Source: Mesostigma viride (taxonomy: Eukaryota; Streptophyta; Mesostigmatophyceae; Mesostigmatales; Mesostigmataceae). Taken from it: DNA of 38,500 nt. Shown piece by piece: positions 9,791 to 35,018 of the stretch. How positions within the stretch are numbered: position 1 is the stretch's first letter; each line of letters opens with the position of its first letter. The notes beneath the pieces were generated by a model that was not told the DNA's origin, did not search any database, and saw only the letters and a program-made list of their open reading frames with translations. The position numbers and the translations under genes are program-made. The stretch spans positions 85,001-123,500 of the forward strand of contig RPFO01000412.1 of NCBI GenBank assembly GCA_009746045.1, given 5' to 3'.

Positions 9791-12059
9791 TGAAAATGGA
9801 TACCTTGGGCGCCGAGGGCTTCTATTACATGCAGGTAGGCATTGTTATGTCCTGCCTTCAGCTAGAGGATGGAGCGTTATAGAGCCCCTGAGGGCCGGGT
9901 TGAGCACGGGTCACGGACCATAGTAGGAACGCTAGCGCAGCCGATCAGCGTGGGATGAGATGCTTGTTTTGCCTGAACAGCATTACTCTCAACCCTTGAG
10001 GTGTGTTTGCCTGCTGTAGCCCGGCTGGTGATGGCGATATCAGGGGGGCCTGTGTAAAACAGCATTTTCCCCATGTTGCAAGCTATTACTGCTACTATTC
10101 GGTGGCTTGTCGACACGTGGCATCCATGACACAGTGTGCCTTGCCAAGCGTCCTCAAACCGCTTGCCCTTCAGCTCTATAGTGCATTACGCATACTTGCG
10201 GCTGCTGAGCGCGCTCCATTGCATGGGTTTTCGTTTCCTACCTTTGTGTGCCTCCCGGATGGGGGTGGAGGCACCACCCTATCTGGCCAGCAGCGCACGA
10301 GAACAAACTTCTTATAATCATACACAGCACTTATAAATTAAAATGAAGGCGGACTGCATGCATTGATTCTAAACCGAATTGACGGGCTCAACCTTGGAGA
10401 GCATGTGTTATAGCATAGTAGTGACAACTTTATAGTGTAACAGTAGCATAAATTAGTGGCAGGGTTTTCATAGTAGTGTAATAGTAGCAGATGTAGTACA
10501 GTAGCATAGTAAGCTAACAAATTTTGTTTTGAAATACTAGAATGTGTAATAGTAGCAGCTATTACTAGTAACACTTTTATGGCATGATAGTATCATACTA
10601 GTAACGATGCATTAGTGTAATAGTAGCATGTGTAATAGCATATAGTACACTACTACTAGCGATTTTACTATCGGCATCGTTTCACTTGGCTTGCATGCAT
10701 GAGACAGTTCGCAAGTACTGCTATTTCATATTGTGTGCTGCCACGAGAATCACAGCTCTGGACCTCTTACACTCTCCCTCCTGTTTCTGCTTATGCCTGC
10801 GCCCTGAGCGATCCTCTCCAACTTTGTATGGGGAGCTAGTTGTTGACGATATAGTACTAGAGTAGCACATGCAAAGTAGGCGAATAATGGGTGGGTCAGT
10901 CACTGGAACACATATTGAGGGAGTGGAGTTGGAGTGCTTGCTGACATGAACATTTGCTGGTTTCCACCGGGGCTCGTAGAACTAAACAAGCGGATTGTTT
11001 TCTGTTTTGGACTGAGTTTGGCCCCGGCATTGCGAAGTTATGTTGTTGGTGTCATTGCATCGTATATGGCTGCCTTTGTGCACAGCCATGCAGCAGGATG
11101 CATTGAAGGGGGGTCTAGTTGGGCTTCCCTCTCGACCCCCCCCCCCTGACTCCCCTGGCCCTGCATGTCTGGACCTGCATTTTTTTTGCTCCCATCCAGT
11201 AATAATCTTGAAGTCCAGCTCAACTGGTGCAAGTTGAGGAACTCGCTGCGTCTCCATGGAGCAGAATCATGAGGAAGATTTGAGAAGTCGATTAATTAAT
11301 TAATTAGTAAGCAATTTGGCTGCGTCACGTGGGTGCCAATACAGAGTAAAGGAACCTTCAACCCTATATGCACAGAAGTCAATAGAGACCAGGACGGGCA
11401 CACCACACCGACCTCAAGCCAGGCCATGACTTAAACAGTCATCCAGTGGGGGAGAATGGGCTAGCACGCGACCGAGGCCCGTGCTCCATGCAACTATGGT
11501 TCAGATCAGCATTGGATGGGTGGAACAATGCCAGCACATGTTGATCCAGAGATGTTTCAAAACGTGCATGATTATATGGTGCTCACTGAATGGAGGACTC
11601 TGTCCTTCTTGCCAGTGGCCGCAGGGTCCCTCAGGGCATAACGGATTGGTACCATGTACATGAAAAAAAATCCTGTTGACTGCTGCTGCTATGTCAGCTC
11701 ATGTCATCAATATGGAATGCAAATGCTCATGCGGCTCCCAAACGGGAAGGCGTGACTTAATCAATAAAATAAGGCATTTGGAATAAGATTTGGCAGAATT
11801 TTTGAGGCATCAACAGGATACATCAATTGCCTCCATGACGGTAAGTGGCCAGTGCCGCTTTCTATCTCAAGAACCCCGTTGCCCGTAGGCTTTCTGTGCA
11901 TGCACGGAAGCACTTACTGCGTCATTTCGTCATCCATGCTCTTACCTGCCAATAGGCCTGAGGACCGAATACACCCAAATGCATGAAGTCACAAATCATG
12001 TAAGGAGCCCATGCTCATGCATGACGCAACCAATGCCTCCATGATGGCCCCAGCAGTAC
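9791..12059. other. Convergent intergenic region (3' UTRs and spacer)
   Basis: Lies between the stop of the ankyrin gene (+) and the stop of the LRR-U-box gene (-), so it must hold both 3' UTRs. No credible coding exon was found. It contains the TGTAA cluster at 10436-10635, a TTAATTAATTAATT stretch near 11292 followed by GCGTCACGTG, and a C-run near 11140-11147. An open frame at 10934-11149 has no recognisable domain. Confidence 0.6.
10436..10635 (+). promoter_or_regulatory. Cluster of TGTAA motifs, candidate polyadenylation region
   Basis: Five TGTAA pentamers at 10436, 10477, 10545, 10616 and 10631, most in the context TGTAATAGTAGCA. TGTAA is the usual poly(A) signal in chlorophyte algae (known for Chlamydomonas). 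The cluster is 650-850 nt after the ankyrin stop; another TGTAA lies at 10053. Which, if any, is used is unknown, and the local TAGTAGCA redundancy could produce the motif by chance. Confidence 0.35.
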
Positions 12060-26503
<14,444 letters not shown>

Positions 26504-28157
26504 CTGCAACAAACGACGCACAGTGAGGATGCCAGAGAGTACCCGCAACAGGCATGAGTTAGACTACGATGCTGGGCAGACAGCTGCGCAGTACTTGACA
26601 AGCAGGGAGGTGCACAGCTGACAGACAAACGAGGCGTGCATGCGGGCAATGTACCGAAGACGTGACGACCAGCTTTTGGGATTTTTGTGCTTCATCAATA
26701 GCATGTCGTAAGCTGCCCGAGAGGATCACGCCATTGCCCGGGGACGGGGGCATGGCTCAAATTTAATTACAGACTAATTATATACGTGTCATAAACCAGA
26801 TAACCTCAATGGGCAAACCTAAAGATAAGAATACCGGAGGATTGCTAAGTCAGCCATTTATCTAAAGCAAATATATATAGCGCATCTTCACATCGCCGAA
26901 GGATACGCTGGTTCTAAAAATCTTTCACGAGATATGCCTGACTCTATCACCATAGACCGTGAATTTAGGCTAACATAATGCAAATCCAACAGCTCGGCAT
27001 TTTCTTTACGTGAGCAGCCCATCATTCAGTGCCGATCTGCGCTCGTGCCTCGTGGCTGTTTGGTGACATCCGCAGCAATCAACTGGCAGCGAGCACCAGG
27101 CGTCGCGTCAGGGTCATGCACGGGAAGGTGGTCGACGGGAAAAACGTCTCGGCGCAAGCGCGGTACTTATGGCGCAGCGACGTAAATACTAGTCATGGTC
27201 TTTACATGACAACATTAATTAACCACATTGACATGGATCGAACGTAAAATAGTTTACGGGTGAGTCATGTTCACCAATCGGCCATATCTAGTGTATAGCC
27301 TGCCGCGGCGCAGCTTTTATTGCAGATTATGAGGCTGTTGTGTGGCTTCACTCCAGCGGTGGCTTGCTGGAACAGTTGTCGGTTAGGGCAGTGTACTAAG
27401 GTAGTACGTGAGGACTCATTATGCTCACGTGACGCAGATACGAGTTAATTAATTAATTGATTGATTAAGGTAGTATTTTTCCGCATGCCCGCCTGTTTCA
27501 TGTAGGCATTGCTGGCATGTACGTGAGGTCTTGGCACAGACGGAACTCGTCAGTCGCACCATGCCTCTAGTCACCCGGCCCGATTAGGTATATATATGCA
27601 AGGAGTCCATAGCAGTTGAGATGATGCAATATTTGCGCACCGCAACATGTCGGTGCTTAGAACGGGCCGTGGGTGGCGGGCGTTGAAAGTAAGTCAGTTC
27701 GCGAGTCCATTTTGGCATATCATTGGAGGGCGCTGCTTGTATGGCTGACTAGCGGTGCCGGCAATTTTAGTTTGCCGCGGGGGATATGAGCTGGAAACGT
27801 TCTGGCGTTGAGGCATTGATGGCATCCTACTGGAACCAGCTGCATGTGAGGGCCAGCACTGCGCACTCCGCTTTTGCCGCAAGGGCACTCGCCGTGGTAT
27901 GATGGCACGGCAGGCTGTCCATCAATTCACAGTTTAAAGTTCTGTCCATCACGTCTGACATCAGGTCTGTCCATCAGGTCACTTGAACTGTCACAGTTGA
28001 ACTGCCCATCAGGTCGGGTAGGGCGCCGTTGTTCTAGTGATGCGAGTTTTACAGATCAAGTGGCCATGCATGCAAACTGCAGACGTGCCCTTTTGATAAT
28101 CCAATCATTAGGCGCACTCTGGAATGCATGCAATATGCATCCATGCCCGGCTCAGTC
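26504..28157. other. Unassigned region upstream of the first LRR exon seen
   Basis: The 5' part of the LRR-U-box gene may lie here, but no further LRR exon with proper motifs was found. It contains CACGTGACGCAG near 27426 followed by TTAATTAATTAATT, and several CTGTCCATCA repeats at about 27916-28010. Open frames at 27029-27247 and 27694-27908 have no convincing domain. Confidence 0.4.
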
Positions 28158-28232
28158 ACCACCCAACCCCATCAGTCCATGGAATCTGTACTACATGACC
28201 CCCCAACCGAGGCATGTTATAATTTAAATTTT
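28158..28232 (+). repeat. Fragment shared with the interior of the TIR element
   Basis: Contains GGCATGTTATAATTTAA preceded by TACTACATGACC, matching the segment at about 29991-30060 and 32449-32520 (CTACATGATCTCCCAACGG, then AGGCATGTTATAATTTAA). A fourth, inverted copy lies at 33241-33312. Confidence 0.7.
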
Positions 28233-28242
28233 TAATCCATGC

Positions 28243-28868
28243 ATGAGATCATCTGTGCACCTAACCTCTTCCTCCTCGATGGCTCCCGTGTCCCTTATTA
28301 GGCCGGCCCAGCGTCAGGCTAGCTACTGGGCAGCCTGCTCCCCAGCAGTGCGGATGCATGATGTCGAGCATCGCATCTCCCTCGCCTGGCACGCTCTCCG
28401 CCAATTCCGGGCCCTTTGGTGCATGCTTACCCTTGGGCAGGCATGAGAAGCAGGACCTGTTCAAGGTCCGGGTTCTCCCGGTGCTCACTTACGGCGCCGA
28501 GACGTGGACCCTCACCGACGCCCTCGAGAAGAAGCTGCATGGGTGGCGATATCACCAACATCTTGAGATCCATTTTCGCTGTAGGATAGGCAGTGCACAT
28601 CCGTAGAGAAGATTTGTATTTGTGCATGCCACTTATCACTAGCACTATCCAATAGCGTAGATTACAGCTAGTCGGGCACCTGGCTCACACCAACAAGCCA
28701 GACACGTCGCGGGGCCCAACCGCAGGGCTGCGGCCCGCACAGCCAGGTAGGCACCTCCTTACGTGGGACGGGCCCAGCGACATGACGTCGCCGGGCTGCC
28801 CGCACGTTCAAGGAGCAGCTAGTAGAAGACATGAGGGGCTCAGGCCTCTCCGTGATATGGAGAAATGA
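28243..28868 (+). pseudogene. 5'-truncated LINE reverse-transcriptase C-terminal region, broken
   Basis: Three conserved blocks typical of the RT C-terminal region of plant and algal LINEs occur in order but in different frames: DVEHRISLAWHALRQFRALW (about 28360-28420), then VRVLPVLTYGAETWTLTDAL and EKKLHGW (about 28465-28545), then RRLQLVGHLAHTNKPDTS (about 28655-28710) after in-frame stops. Frameshifts near 28430 and 28600 and a stop near 28650 show that it is dead. Only the 3' end is present, as usual for truncated LINE insertions. It ends next to the start of a TIR element fragment. Confidence 0.85.
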
Positions 28869-28870
28869 AC

Positions 28871-29077
28871 TAATTAAACACGTGCTCCCATTGTGGAGTC
28901 ACGGAGCACCTTAGAAGTGCTTTTAACTATGCATGTGCATGCGCAAATCGGGAAGGGCAGGGGACCCCCCCTTCCCTCATGCCAGTGGCATGCATGCCAC
29001 AGGGTGCAAGCACAGTCGTCGATCCGTCGAAACGATCTGGCGTCCCCTGTGGGTGCAATAAGGCCCGTGTGAGCATT
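28871..29077 (-). mobile_element. Diverged end of the 29.5-kb TIR element family
   Basis: Begins TAATTAAACACGTGCTCCC, then GAGTCACGGAGCACC and GAAGTGCTTTTAA, as in the TIR at 29497. It ends in GGGTGCAATAAGGCCCGTGT plus GAGCAT, which matches the inner side of the right end near 32721-32745 in reverse. It is therefore a separate, inverted, older fragment of the same family. Confidence 0.75.
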
Positions 29078-29496
29078 GCATGGCTGTACGTGGTGGCGCG
29101 TGAGCGAGCGTGCCGGGGTAGCACGATAATGGATGCATGCCAGCTGCGCAGTTGCCACCGGGGTTGCTAACATGCATTTCATGGCTGTAAATCGTGCTAC
29201 TTGTGGTAACAGCTAGCCTTGTTCACGCACATGTTGAGAGCTCAATGCTGCGCGATTGACCGGTGACGTACACCCAGTGTTGAAGAACTGATCACATGAT
29301 TTTCAAATCCAGCAGCCACCCTAGGTAGCCATCGGATTTAATTAATTAAATATATATCGTATATATATTAAATAGACACGTGCCTGCGTCACGTGAGCAT
29401 AAGTCCTCAGTGGGAGGGGAACATGGGATGGAATGGATGGTGTAAGCAATCTAGGTCCTAGTTACAGGGTTGTGGGCACCACGGCCCGAATCGCGA
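29078..29496. other. Spacer within the transposon nest
   Basis: Contains an imperfect inverted repeat (GTAGCACGAT near 29114 and ATCGTGCTAC near 29192), an AT-rich stretch at about 29338-29372 and GCGTCACGTGAGCAT near 29385. No gene. Confidence 0.5.
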
Positions 29497-29520
29497 ATTA
29501 ATTAAAACACGTGCTCCCGT

Positions 29521-30264
29521 TGGGGAGTCACGGAGCACCGAAGTGCTTTTAATCCCCGTGTGTGCACAACAGGAGAAAGGGCAGAGACCCCCAGTCTCCT
29601 TCATGCTAAAGGCATGCCACAGCTGCATTCGGGCGCGCTAGCTAAAAGGACATGCTACTGATCCGGCAAACTGCTGAACGAATCGCTATGAATGCCATGT
29701 ACGCGGTCACACACGGAGCCCCCACACACTTGGGGGGGGTCTCCTTCATCACTACTTGCCATCTATCCTTGCGTACCATCTAGTGCATCCATATTACAGA
29801 CAAACCACTGAGGAGGCTGCCCGGGTGTGAGCCTGTCACGTCTAGTGTAGCACATGTCCATGCCGAGTCTGCCCAAGAGGAAGGGGCGTTTTGCTGAGTA
29901 GTGTAAGACTTAAGTGTAAGACGGTAGTTAGGATTTTCTAGACTAGATAGCTTAGAGTTAGGTTAGTTCGATTACGCGGCTTCCTCCACTCCACCCACCC
30001 ATCAAGGAATATGTGCTACATGATCTCCCAACGGAGGCATGTTATAATTTAATTTAATTTAATTTTAATGCCGAGTACCGGCCTATCACGAAAAGTCCAC
30101 GGGTGGCGGCCCTGCCGCGCGCAGCCTGGGGCACGCCAGGTGAGGACGTATCGCCCAGGCTGGGCGGGCTTGGTGCCAGCTAGTCTATCTGATGTGTCTA
30201 CCTAGTCAGTACTCGCCCACGCTCCTTGTTATCAAGGAGACAACCAGCTTGTTATGCCATGCTC
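29521..30264 (+). repeat. First copy of the 744-bp tandem unit
   Basis: Runs from TTGGGGAGTCACGG to TTATGCCATGCTCA, where the second copy begins directly with TTGGGGAGTCACGG. It differs from the second copy by a few substitutions and small indels, e.g. extra bases around GTGTAAGACTTAAGTGTAAG near 29900. Confidence 0.85.
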
Positions 30265-30298
30265 ATTGGGGAGTCACGGAGCACCGAAGTGCTTTTAA

Positions 30299-32015
30299 CC
30301 CTTCAATTGTGTCAACTGGAACCGCCAGAACGGACTGAGTATGGGCATCTTAGTAAGTATGAGAGTATCTAGCCAAATAACATTTTCTGGCCCACCCTTG
30401 GAACCAAGGATGCTTTTATATCAAATAACTTTGGGGTCATGTCATTGGTCACATATCTATGCCCCACAGCTGCTATAAATAGCACCCCCCCCAAGGGGGT
30501 ACGGTGCATATGGGGTTCAAGAGATATATAATGCAATATGGACCATTTCTCAAAATCTGCCGACCCTGGCCCTTTGAGGGGAGTTTAAGATAATCACAGG
30601 CATGCCATAGATGCATTCACAACATGACATGCCATAGAACTGCACAGGCTAGCTAGCATACAGCCCAAAATAGCTCAGACCGTTATAACGGGTGCAGTTA
30701 TTTTGGGGTGTCTTGCTAGCACTACCGTATAGGCATTCAATTCCAACGTGGCACAAAACATCATAGATGGCCACACATGGATTCCCAAACACATTTCCAG
30801 CTTTAAAGTCACAACATCATGCTATACAACAAGTATAAAGCTTGTGCCAAGGCCCCAAACCAAGCGTATAACGGGTTCACAAGGAGCTACATTATCAATG
30901 CATCCAACACACTGTAAAGCAATTCCAATGATTGGCAATGATAGAAAAAACAAAAGAACTAACCTGGTTATGCTTCCATGCAAGCAGGCCCTGGCCATTC
31001 ATGTTTCTTGCATGCATTATGGACGCACAAGCAGAAGGATAACTTGGGCCAGCAAACCAAGAAGCAATGCCTAGAGCTGGCCAGAAAACCACTTGTCTCG
31101 CTATGTCTGTGCAGGGAAAAGCATCCCGTTATCAAGCCCACCATGTTTAGAGACAATACCAAACGCTACTTCACTGGTTTCGTTGAAGCCTCAGCTAATA
31201 GCAATCAAATCTGGTCCAAAATCTGCGTGACATAGTGGTATTCCCCAACCATCACAAGCGAACGCGTACAAGCACTAAAGCAACAAAACGACAAGCAAAA
31301 ACCATCGATTACATGTCTACAACTAGTTTATAAACGATAGGACGACTTGGTACTGTAATGTATAAACGCTAACACGTTAATACGTACCAGGTCGAAACCG
31401 CAGATTACCTGCTGTGCGGGAGCCATCACTCCCACCTCACGGACATAGCCTCGAACCTTTCCTGGCCGTCATCGCTAATAAAACATGTCAAGAATAACGT
31501 AGCAAGTCTATCCACGCGCAAATATATGGACGTTTGCTGCCGAACAACAGGTAGCATACGCACTGTCACCGCCTGACCGCTGACAGGATCTGCCGCACCG
31601 ATTAGAACCTAGAGACATACTTGCGCACATCCAGACGCTTCACGGCCAGAGATATAACCTTTATAACACTCAAGGATAATTACTACAAGATTTGAGTTCA
31701 AAATTCCAAGCCATGCTCTCGTACCAGTCATTTGCCTGCACCGCCATAGCCGCGGACGTCAATTATTTTCATTCACGTCGGTCCCGTTTGACCATGGTAC
31801 CCCCCCAGCTTTGATTGAGTATATCTCCCTGGCCAGTTGTCCAAAGTACGGTCTGAATAGTGCCAGGCAAAGCTTACATCTAGATCTTTCGATCCCCCCA
31901 GGTTTGACCGTTGAATTATTTTTGGCGCGGCGCCTGGTTCTGCCACAAACTCAGTCCGTTAGAGTGGCGCGAGTTCAACTGGCGCCACGAAAACGGACTC
32001 AGTACAAATTAAGGG
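30299..32015. mobile_element. piggyBac-like element (non-autonomous) flanked by TTAA
   Basis: 1717 bp inserted in the second copy of the 744-bp unit, between TTAA at 30295-30298 and TTAA at 32016-32019. The uninterrupted first copy has a single TTAA at the matching place (GTGCTTTTAATCC), so the insertion and duplication are read directly. Ends are imperfect inverted repeats, CCCTTCAATTGT and, reversed, CCCTTAATTTGT. TTAA targets with ends starting CCC are the hallmark of the piggyBac superfamily. A subterminal motif (TCAACTGG...AACGGACT.AGTA) is present at both ends. No transposase was recognised. Confidence 0.82.
31949..32003. repeat. Subterminal palindrome of the piggyBac-like element
   Basis: ACTCAGTCCGTT and GTGGCGC are followed by their inverted counterparts GGCGCCAC and AACGGACTCAGT within 55 bp, about 12 bp from the right end. 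The left end has a related single copy near 30312-30341. It could be a transposase-binding site or just a hairpin. Confidence 0.7.
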
Positions 32016-32920
32016 TTAATCCCTGTGTGTGCACAACAGGAGAAAGGGCAGAGACCCCCAGTCTCATCCTTCATGCTAAAGGCATGCCACAGCTGCATTC
32101 GGGCGCGCTAGCTAAAAGGACATGCTACTGATCCGGCAAACTGTTGAACGAATCGCTATGAATGCCATATACGCGGTAGTCACACACGGAGCCCCCACAC
32201 ACTTGGGGGGGGTCTCCTTCATCACTACTTGCCATCTATCCTTGCGTACCATCTAGTGCATCCATATTACAGACAAACCACTGAGGAGGCTGCCCGGGTG
32301 TGAGCCTGTCACGTCTAGTGTAGCACATGTCCATGCCGAGTCTGCCCAAGAGGAAGGGGCGTTTTGCTGAGTAGTGTAAGAGTAGTTAGGATTTTCTAGA
32401 CTAGATAGCTTAGAGTTAGGTTAGTTCGATTACGCGGCTTCCTCCACTCCACCCACCCATCAAGGAATATGTGCTACATGATCTCCCAACGGAGGCATGT
32501 TATAATTTAATTTAATTTAATTTTAATGCCGAGTACCGGCCTATCACGAAAAGTCCACGGGTGGCGGCCCTGCCGCGCGCAGCCTGGGGCACGCCAGGTG
32601 AGGACGTATCGCCCAGGCTGGGCGGGCTTGGTGCCAGCTAGTCTATCTGATGTGTCTACCTAGTCAGTACTCGCCCACGCTCCTTGTTATCAAGGAGACA
32701 ACCAGCTTGTTATGCCATGCTCACATGGGTCTTATTGCACCCACAGATTGCCGGATCGTTAGCGTGTCCGTTTAGCTAGCTAGCGTGCCCGAATGCAGCT
32801 GTGGCATGCCTTAGGCATGAAGGAGACTGGCCGTGTCTCTGCCCTTTCTCCTGTTGTGCACACACAGGGATTAAAAGCACTTCGGTGCTCCGTGACTCCC
32901 CAACGGGAGCACGAGTTTAA

Positions 32921-33101
32921 TCAATTAATTAAGTAATTAATTAATTAATTAATTAATTAATTAATTAATTAATTAATGAATGAATTAATAATAAGTAATT
33001 AATAATAAGTAATTAATTAATAATAAGTAATGTTAGTAATTAATTAATAATAAGTAATTAATAATTAATTAATTAATTAATTAATTAATTAATTAATTAA
33101 T
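32921..33101. repeat. (TTAA)-rich low-complexity stretch
   Basis: Mostly AATTAATT with AATAATAAGT interruptions. It adjoins the right end of the TIR element and blurs its boundary. Confidence 0.9.
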
Positions 33102-33240
33102 GTGTCTACCTGATCTGTGCGGGCCAGGTGCCCGGCTAGGCCCAGGCGCCTGTGCCTAATAATGTGGGAAACATAGGGCAAATCAGCGTACAAATCCTCA
33201 TTACTAATGTGCAAACTATCGGATTTGCAGCACACACACA

Positions 33241-33312
33241 CAAATTAAATTATAACATGACTCCGTGGGGAGATCCATGTAGCACGTATTCCCTTGCTGG
33301 ATGATGGATGCC
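33241..33312 (-). repeat. Inverted copy of the TIR element interior segment
   Basis: Reverse complement contains TACGTGCTACATGGATCTCC followed by CACGGAGTCATGTTATAATT, matching 29999-30055. It lies outside the right TIR, so it is a separate fragment. Confidence 0.75.
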
Positions 33313-33402
33313 AGGGGTGAGCGAATTGCAGCACAAATACAGGTGCAATTCCTTAGAATCCACCATCAAACTAGGCCCACAATTTTTTCCCCGACTAGAC
33401 CG

Positions 33403-33862
33403 CAATCAATTTCAATTTCAATTTCAATTTCAATTTCAATTTCAATTTCAATTTCAATTTCAATTTCAATTTCAATTTCAATTTCAATTTCAATTTCAAT
33501 TTCAATTTCAATTTCAATTTCAATTTCAATTTCAATTTCAATTTCAATTTCAATTTCAATTTCAATTTCAATTTCAATTTCAATTTCAATTTCAGTTTCA
33601 ATTTCAATTTCAATTTCAATTTCAATTTCAATTTCAATTTCAATTTCAATTTCAATTTCAATTTCAATTTCAATTTCAATTTCAATTTCAATTTCAATTT
33701 CAATTTCAATTTCAATTTCAATTTCAATTTCAATTTCAATTTCAATTTCAATTTCAATTTCAATTTCAATTTCAATTTCAATTTCAATTTCAATTTCAAT
33801 TTCAATTTCAATTTCAATTTCAATTTCAATTTCAATTTCAATTTCAATTTCAATTTCAATTA
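33403..33862. repeat. (AATTTC)n microsatellite, about 76 copies
   Basis: Hexanucleotide array with one visible variant (CAGTTTCA near 33593). It opens artificial frames (Ser-Ile, Phe-Gln, Lys-Leu). No gene is associated with it. Confidence 0.97.
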
Positions 33863-34891
33863 ATTCAATGTGGATCGACGGACTAAGACGCAGTACGACT
33901 TAGAGCGGTATGACTTAGATTTTCACCGGCCGGTGTGTCGAAAAAGGATCACTTACATACTTGACTTCTCAATCCGTCAAATCTCATCGACCGGGTACTT
34001 TCGAAACAACCCACGAACGCCGTAGATGCAGATCCAACGGCGCAAACAACGTGTACACGCGTCACGACCGGCGCAGTGCCAAATCGCCTCGGTTCCTTTT
34101 TTACGAGCGCCATTTTACAACGCCGCGCCGCGTCGTGTACCCGGCTGGGCCCTTTTTCATGTACATAACGTGAGATGTAAAATCCGGCCGATTCCCAGAC
34201 CGGGAATTCCAAGACATTTTATTGACAATTATTATATGGTATAATTCCAAGACATATTTTGCCATGCGGCTTTCCAACTCAAACTTGTCGCCATTTCAAT
34301 TCACAACTCCAACTTCTCGCTATTTTTTCACCGACTTGAAAAAGTCATAGTTCAGAAGAAACTTGTTTTTGCTTGAAGATGGCTTTTATTCAATTGAGTT
34401 GCCACCATTCACCAACAATGTGCCACATTTTGAGTAGCTGAGAAACAAAATGTACGGGCCAAACTATGCAGTTTTGCCACTCATGCTTGTGCAAATAAAG
34501 TACTACAATTGTGTATGAGAGGATCGGGTCAACATCCCGGGGCTGGCTGCCCTAGGGCCCCGCCAGGGATTGGCTGTTGGCCCAACCACCAGTTAACTGT
34601 TGGCATACTAGGTCAGTGTCCGTGGGAGACACGGGCCAAGCATGGGTCACCATGTCAGGTACCCGTGTGTGCAGCAAGGCTGCCAGCATAAAATATGCCC
34701 TGCCTCAGGATTCGAGTCCCAGTGTGTGCCTCATCAGCCCTGCCAAGGTAGTCCATCAGCCATGAGCGCCTCCGGCGTGAAATTGCCGCCAAGGGATTGG
34801 CATGCCACGCGAGCGGTCAAAGTAAGCAGCACTGTAGGTAAAGATTAAAATAACATCCTTCATGATAACGATGCAAGACGGTGTTAATTAT
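33863..34891. other. Region between the nest and the bL9 gene
   Basis: No recognised gene. The bL9 3' UTR (- strand) begins at the high end. AATTCCAAGACAT occurs twice (about 34206 and 34242). An open frame at 33949-34212 on the - strand has no recognised domain. A GGATTCGAGTCC stretch near 34707 superficially resembles a tRNA T-arm, but the rest of a tRNA is absent. Confidence 0.5.
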
Positions 34892-35018
34892 TTAAGACTT
34901 GGTGCCGATGACCTGGATCTGCACGTCGGCAAAGACCTCTGGGTGCAGCTTGACGGTGACCGTGTGGCTGCCCGCCTGGCGGATCTCAGGCATGGTGATG
35001 TCCTTCTTGTCAATCTTC
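34892..35018 (-). CDS. bL9 terminal exon E
   Basis: 127 nt, acceptor GTGGCAATTTACAG, phase 2 in, stop TAA. Encodes KIDKKDITMPEIRQAGSHTV and then TVKLHPEVFADVQIQVIG, the family's final strands. Confidence 0.93.

Larger units (their letters stand above)
29497..32930. mobile_element. TIR element with a tandemly duplicated interior and a nested insertion
   Basis: The left TIR (about 29497-29673) and right TIR (about 32744-32930) are inverted copies sharing CGTGCTCCCGTTGGGGAGTC, GCACCGAAGTGC and AACAGGAGAAAGGGCAGAGA. A 744-bp unit (29521-30264) is repeated head-to-tail from 30265 to 32729, nearly identical by eye, the second copy being interrupted by a 1.72-kb insert. The interior has no transposase-like frame, so it is non-autonomous. 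The superfamily cannot be told; target-site duplications are obscured by TTAA-rich flanks. Confidence 0.85.

Noticed and set aside
27029-27247. Plus-strand open frame containing SNQLAAS
   Set aside because: Only a chance resemblance to an LRR asparagine motif; no leucine periodicity, and the wrong strand for the gene.
27694-27908. Possible further LRR exon on the - strand
   Set aside because: Leu, Asn and Pro spacing does not fit an LRR in any frame, and there is no matching phase-0 donor.
30748-31235. Transposase remnant inside the piggyBac-like element
   Set aside because: Frames on both strands were read; none shows recognisable DDD-transposase blocks.
33301-33903. Ser-Ile, Phe-Gln or Lys-Leu frames of 150-200 codons
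   Set aside because: Translation of (AATTTC)n in every register.
34640-34740. Possible tRNA (GGATTCGAGTCC like a T-arm)
   Set aside because: No matching acceptor stem, D-arm or anticodon stem could be laid out around it.
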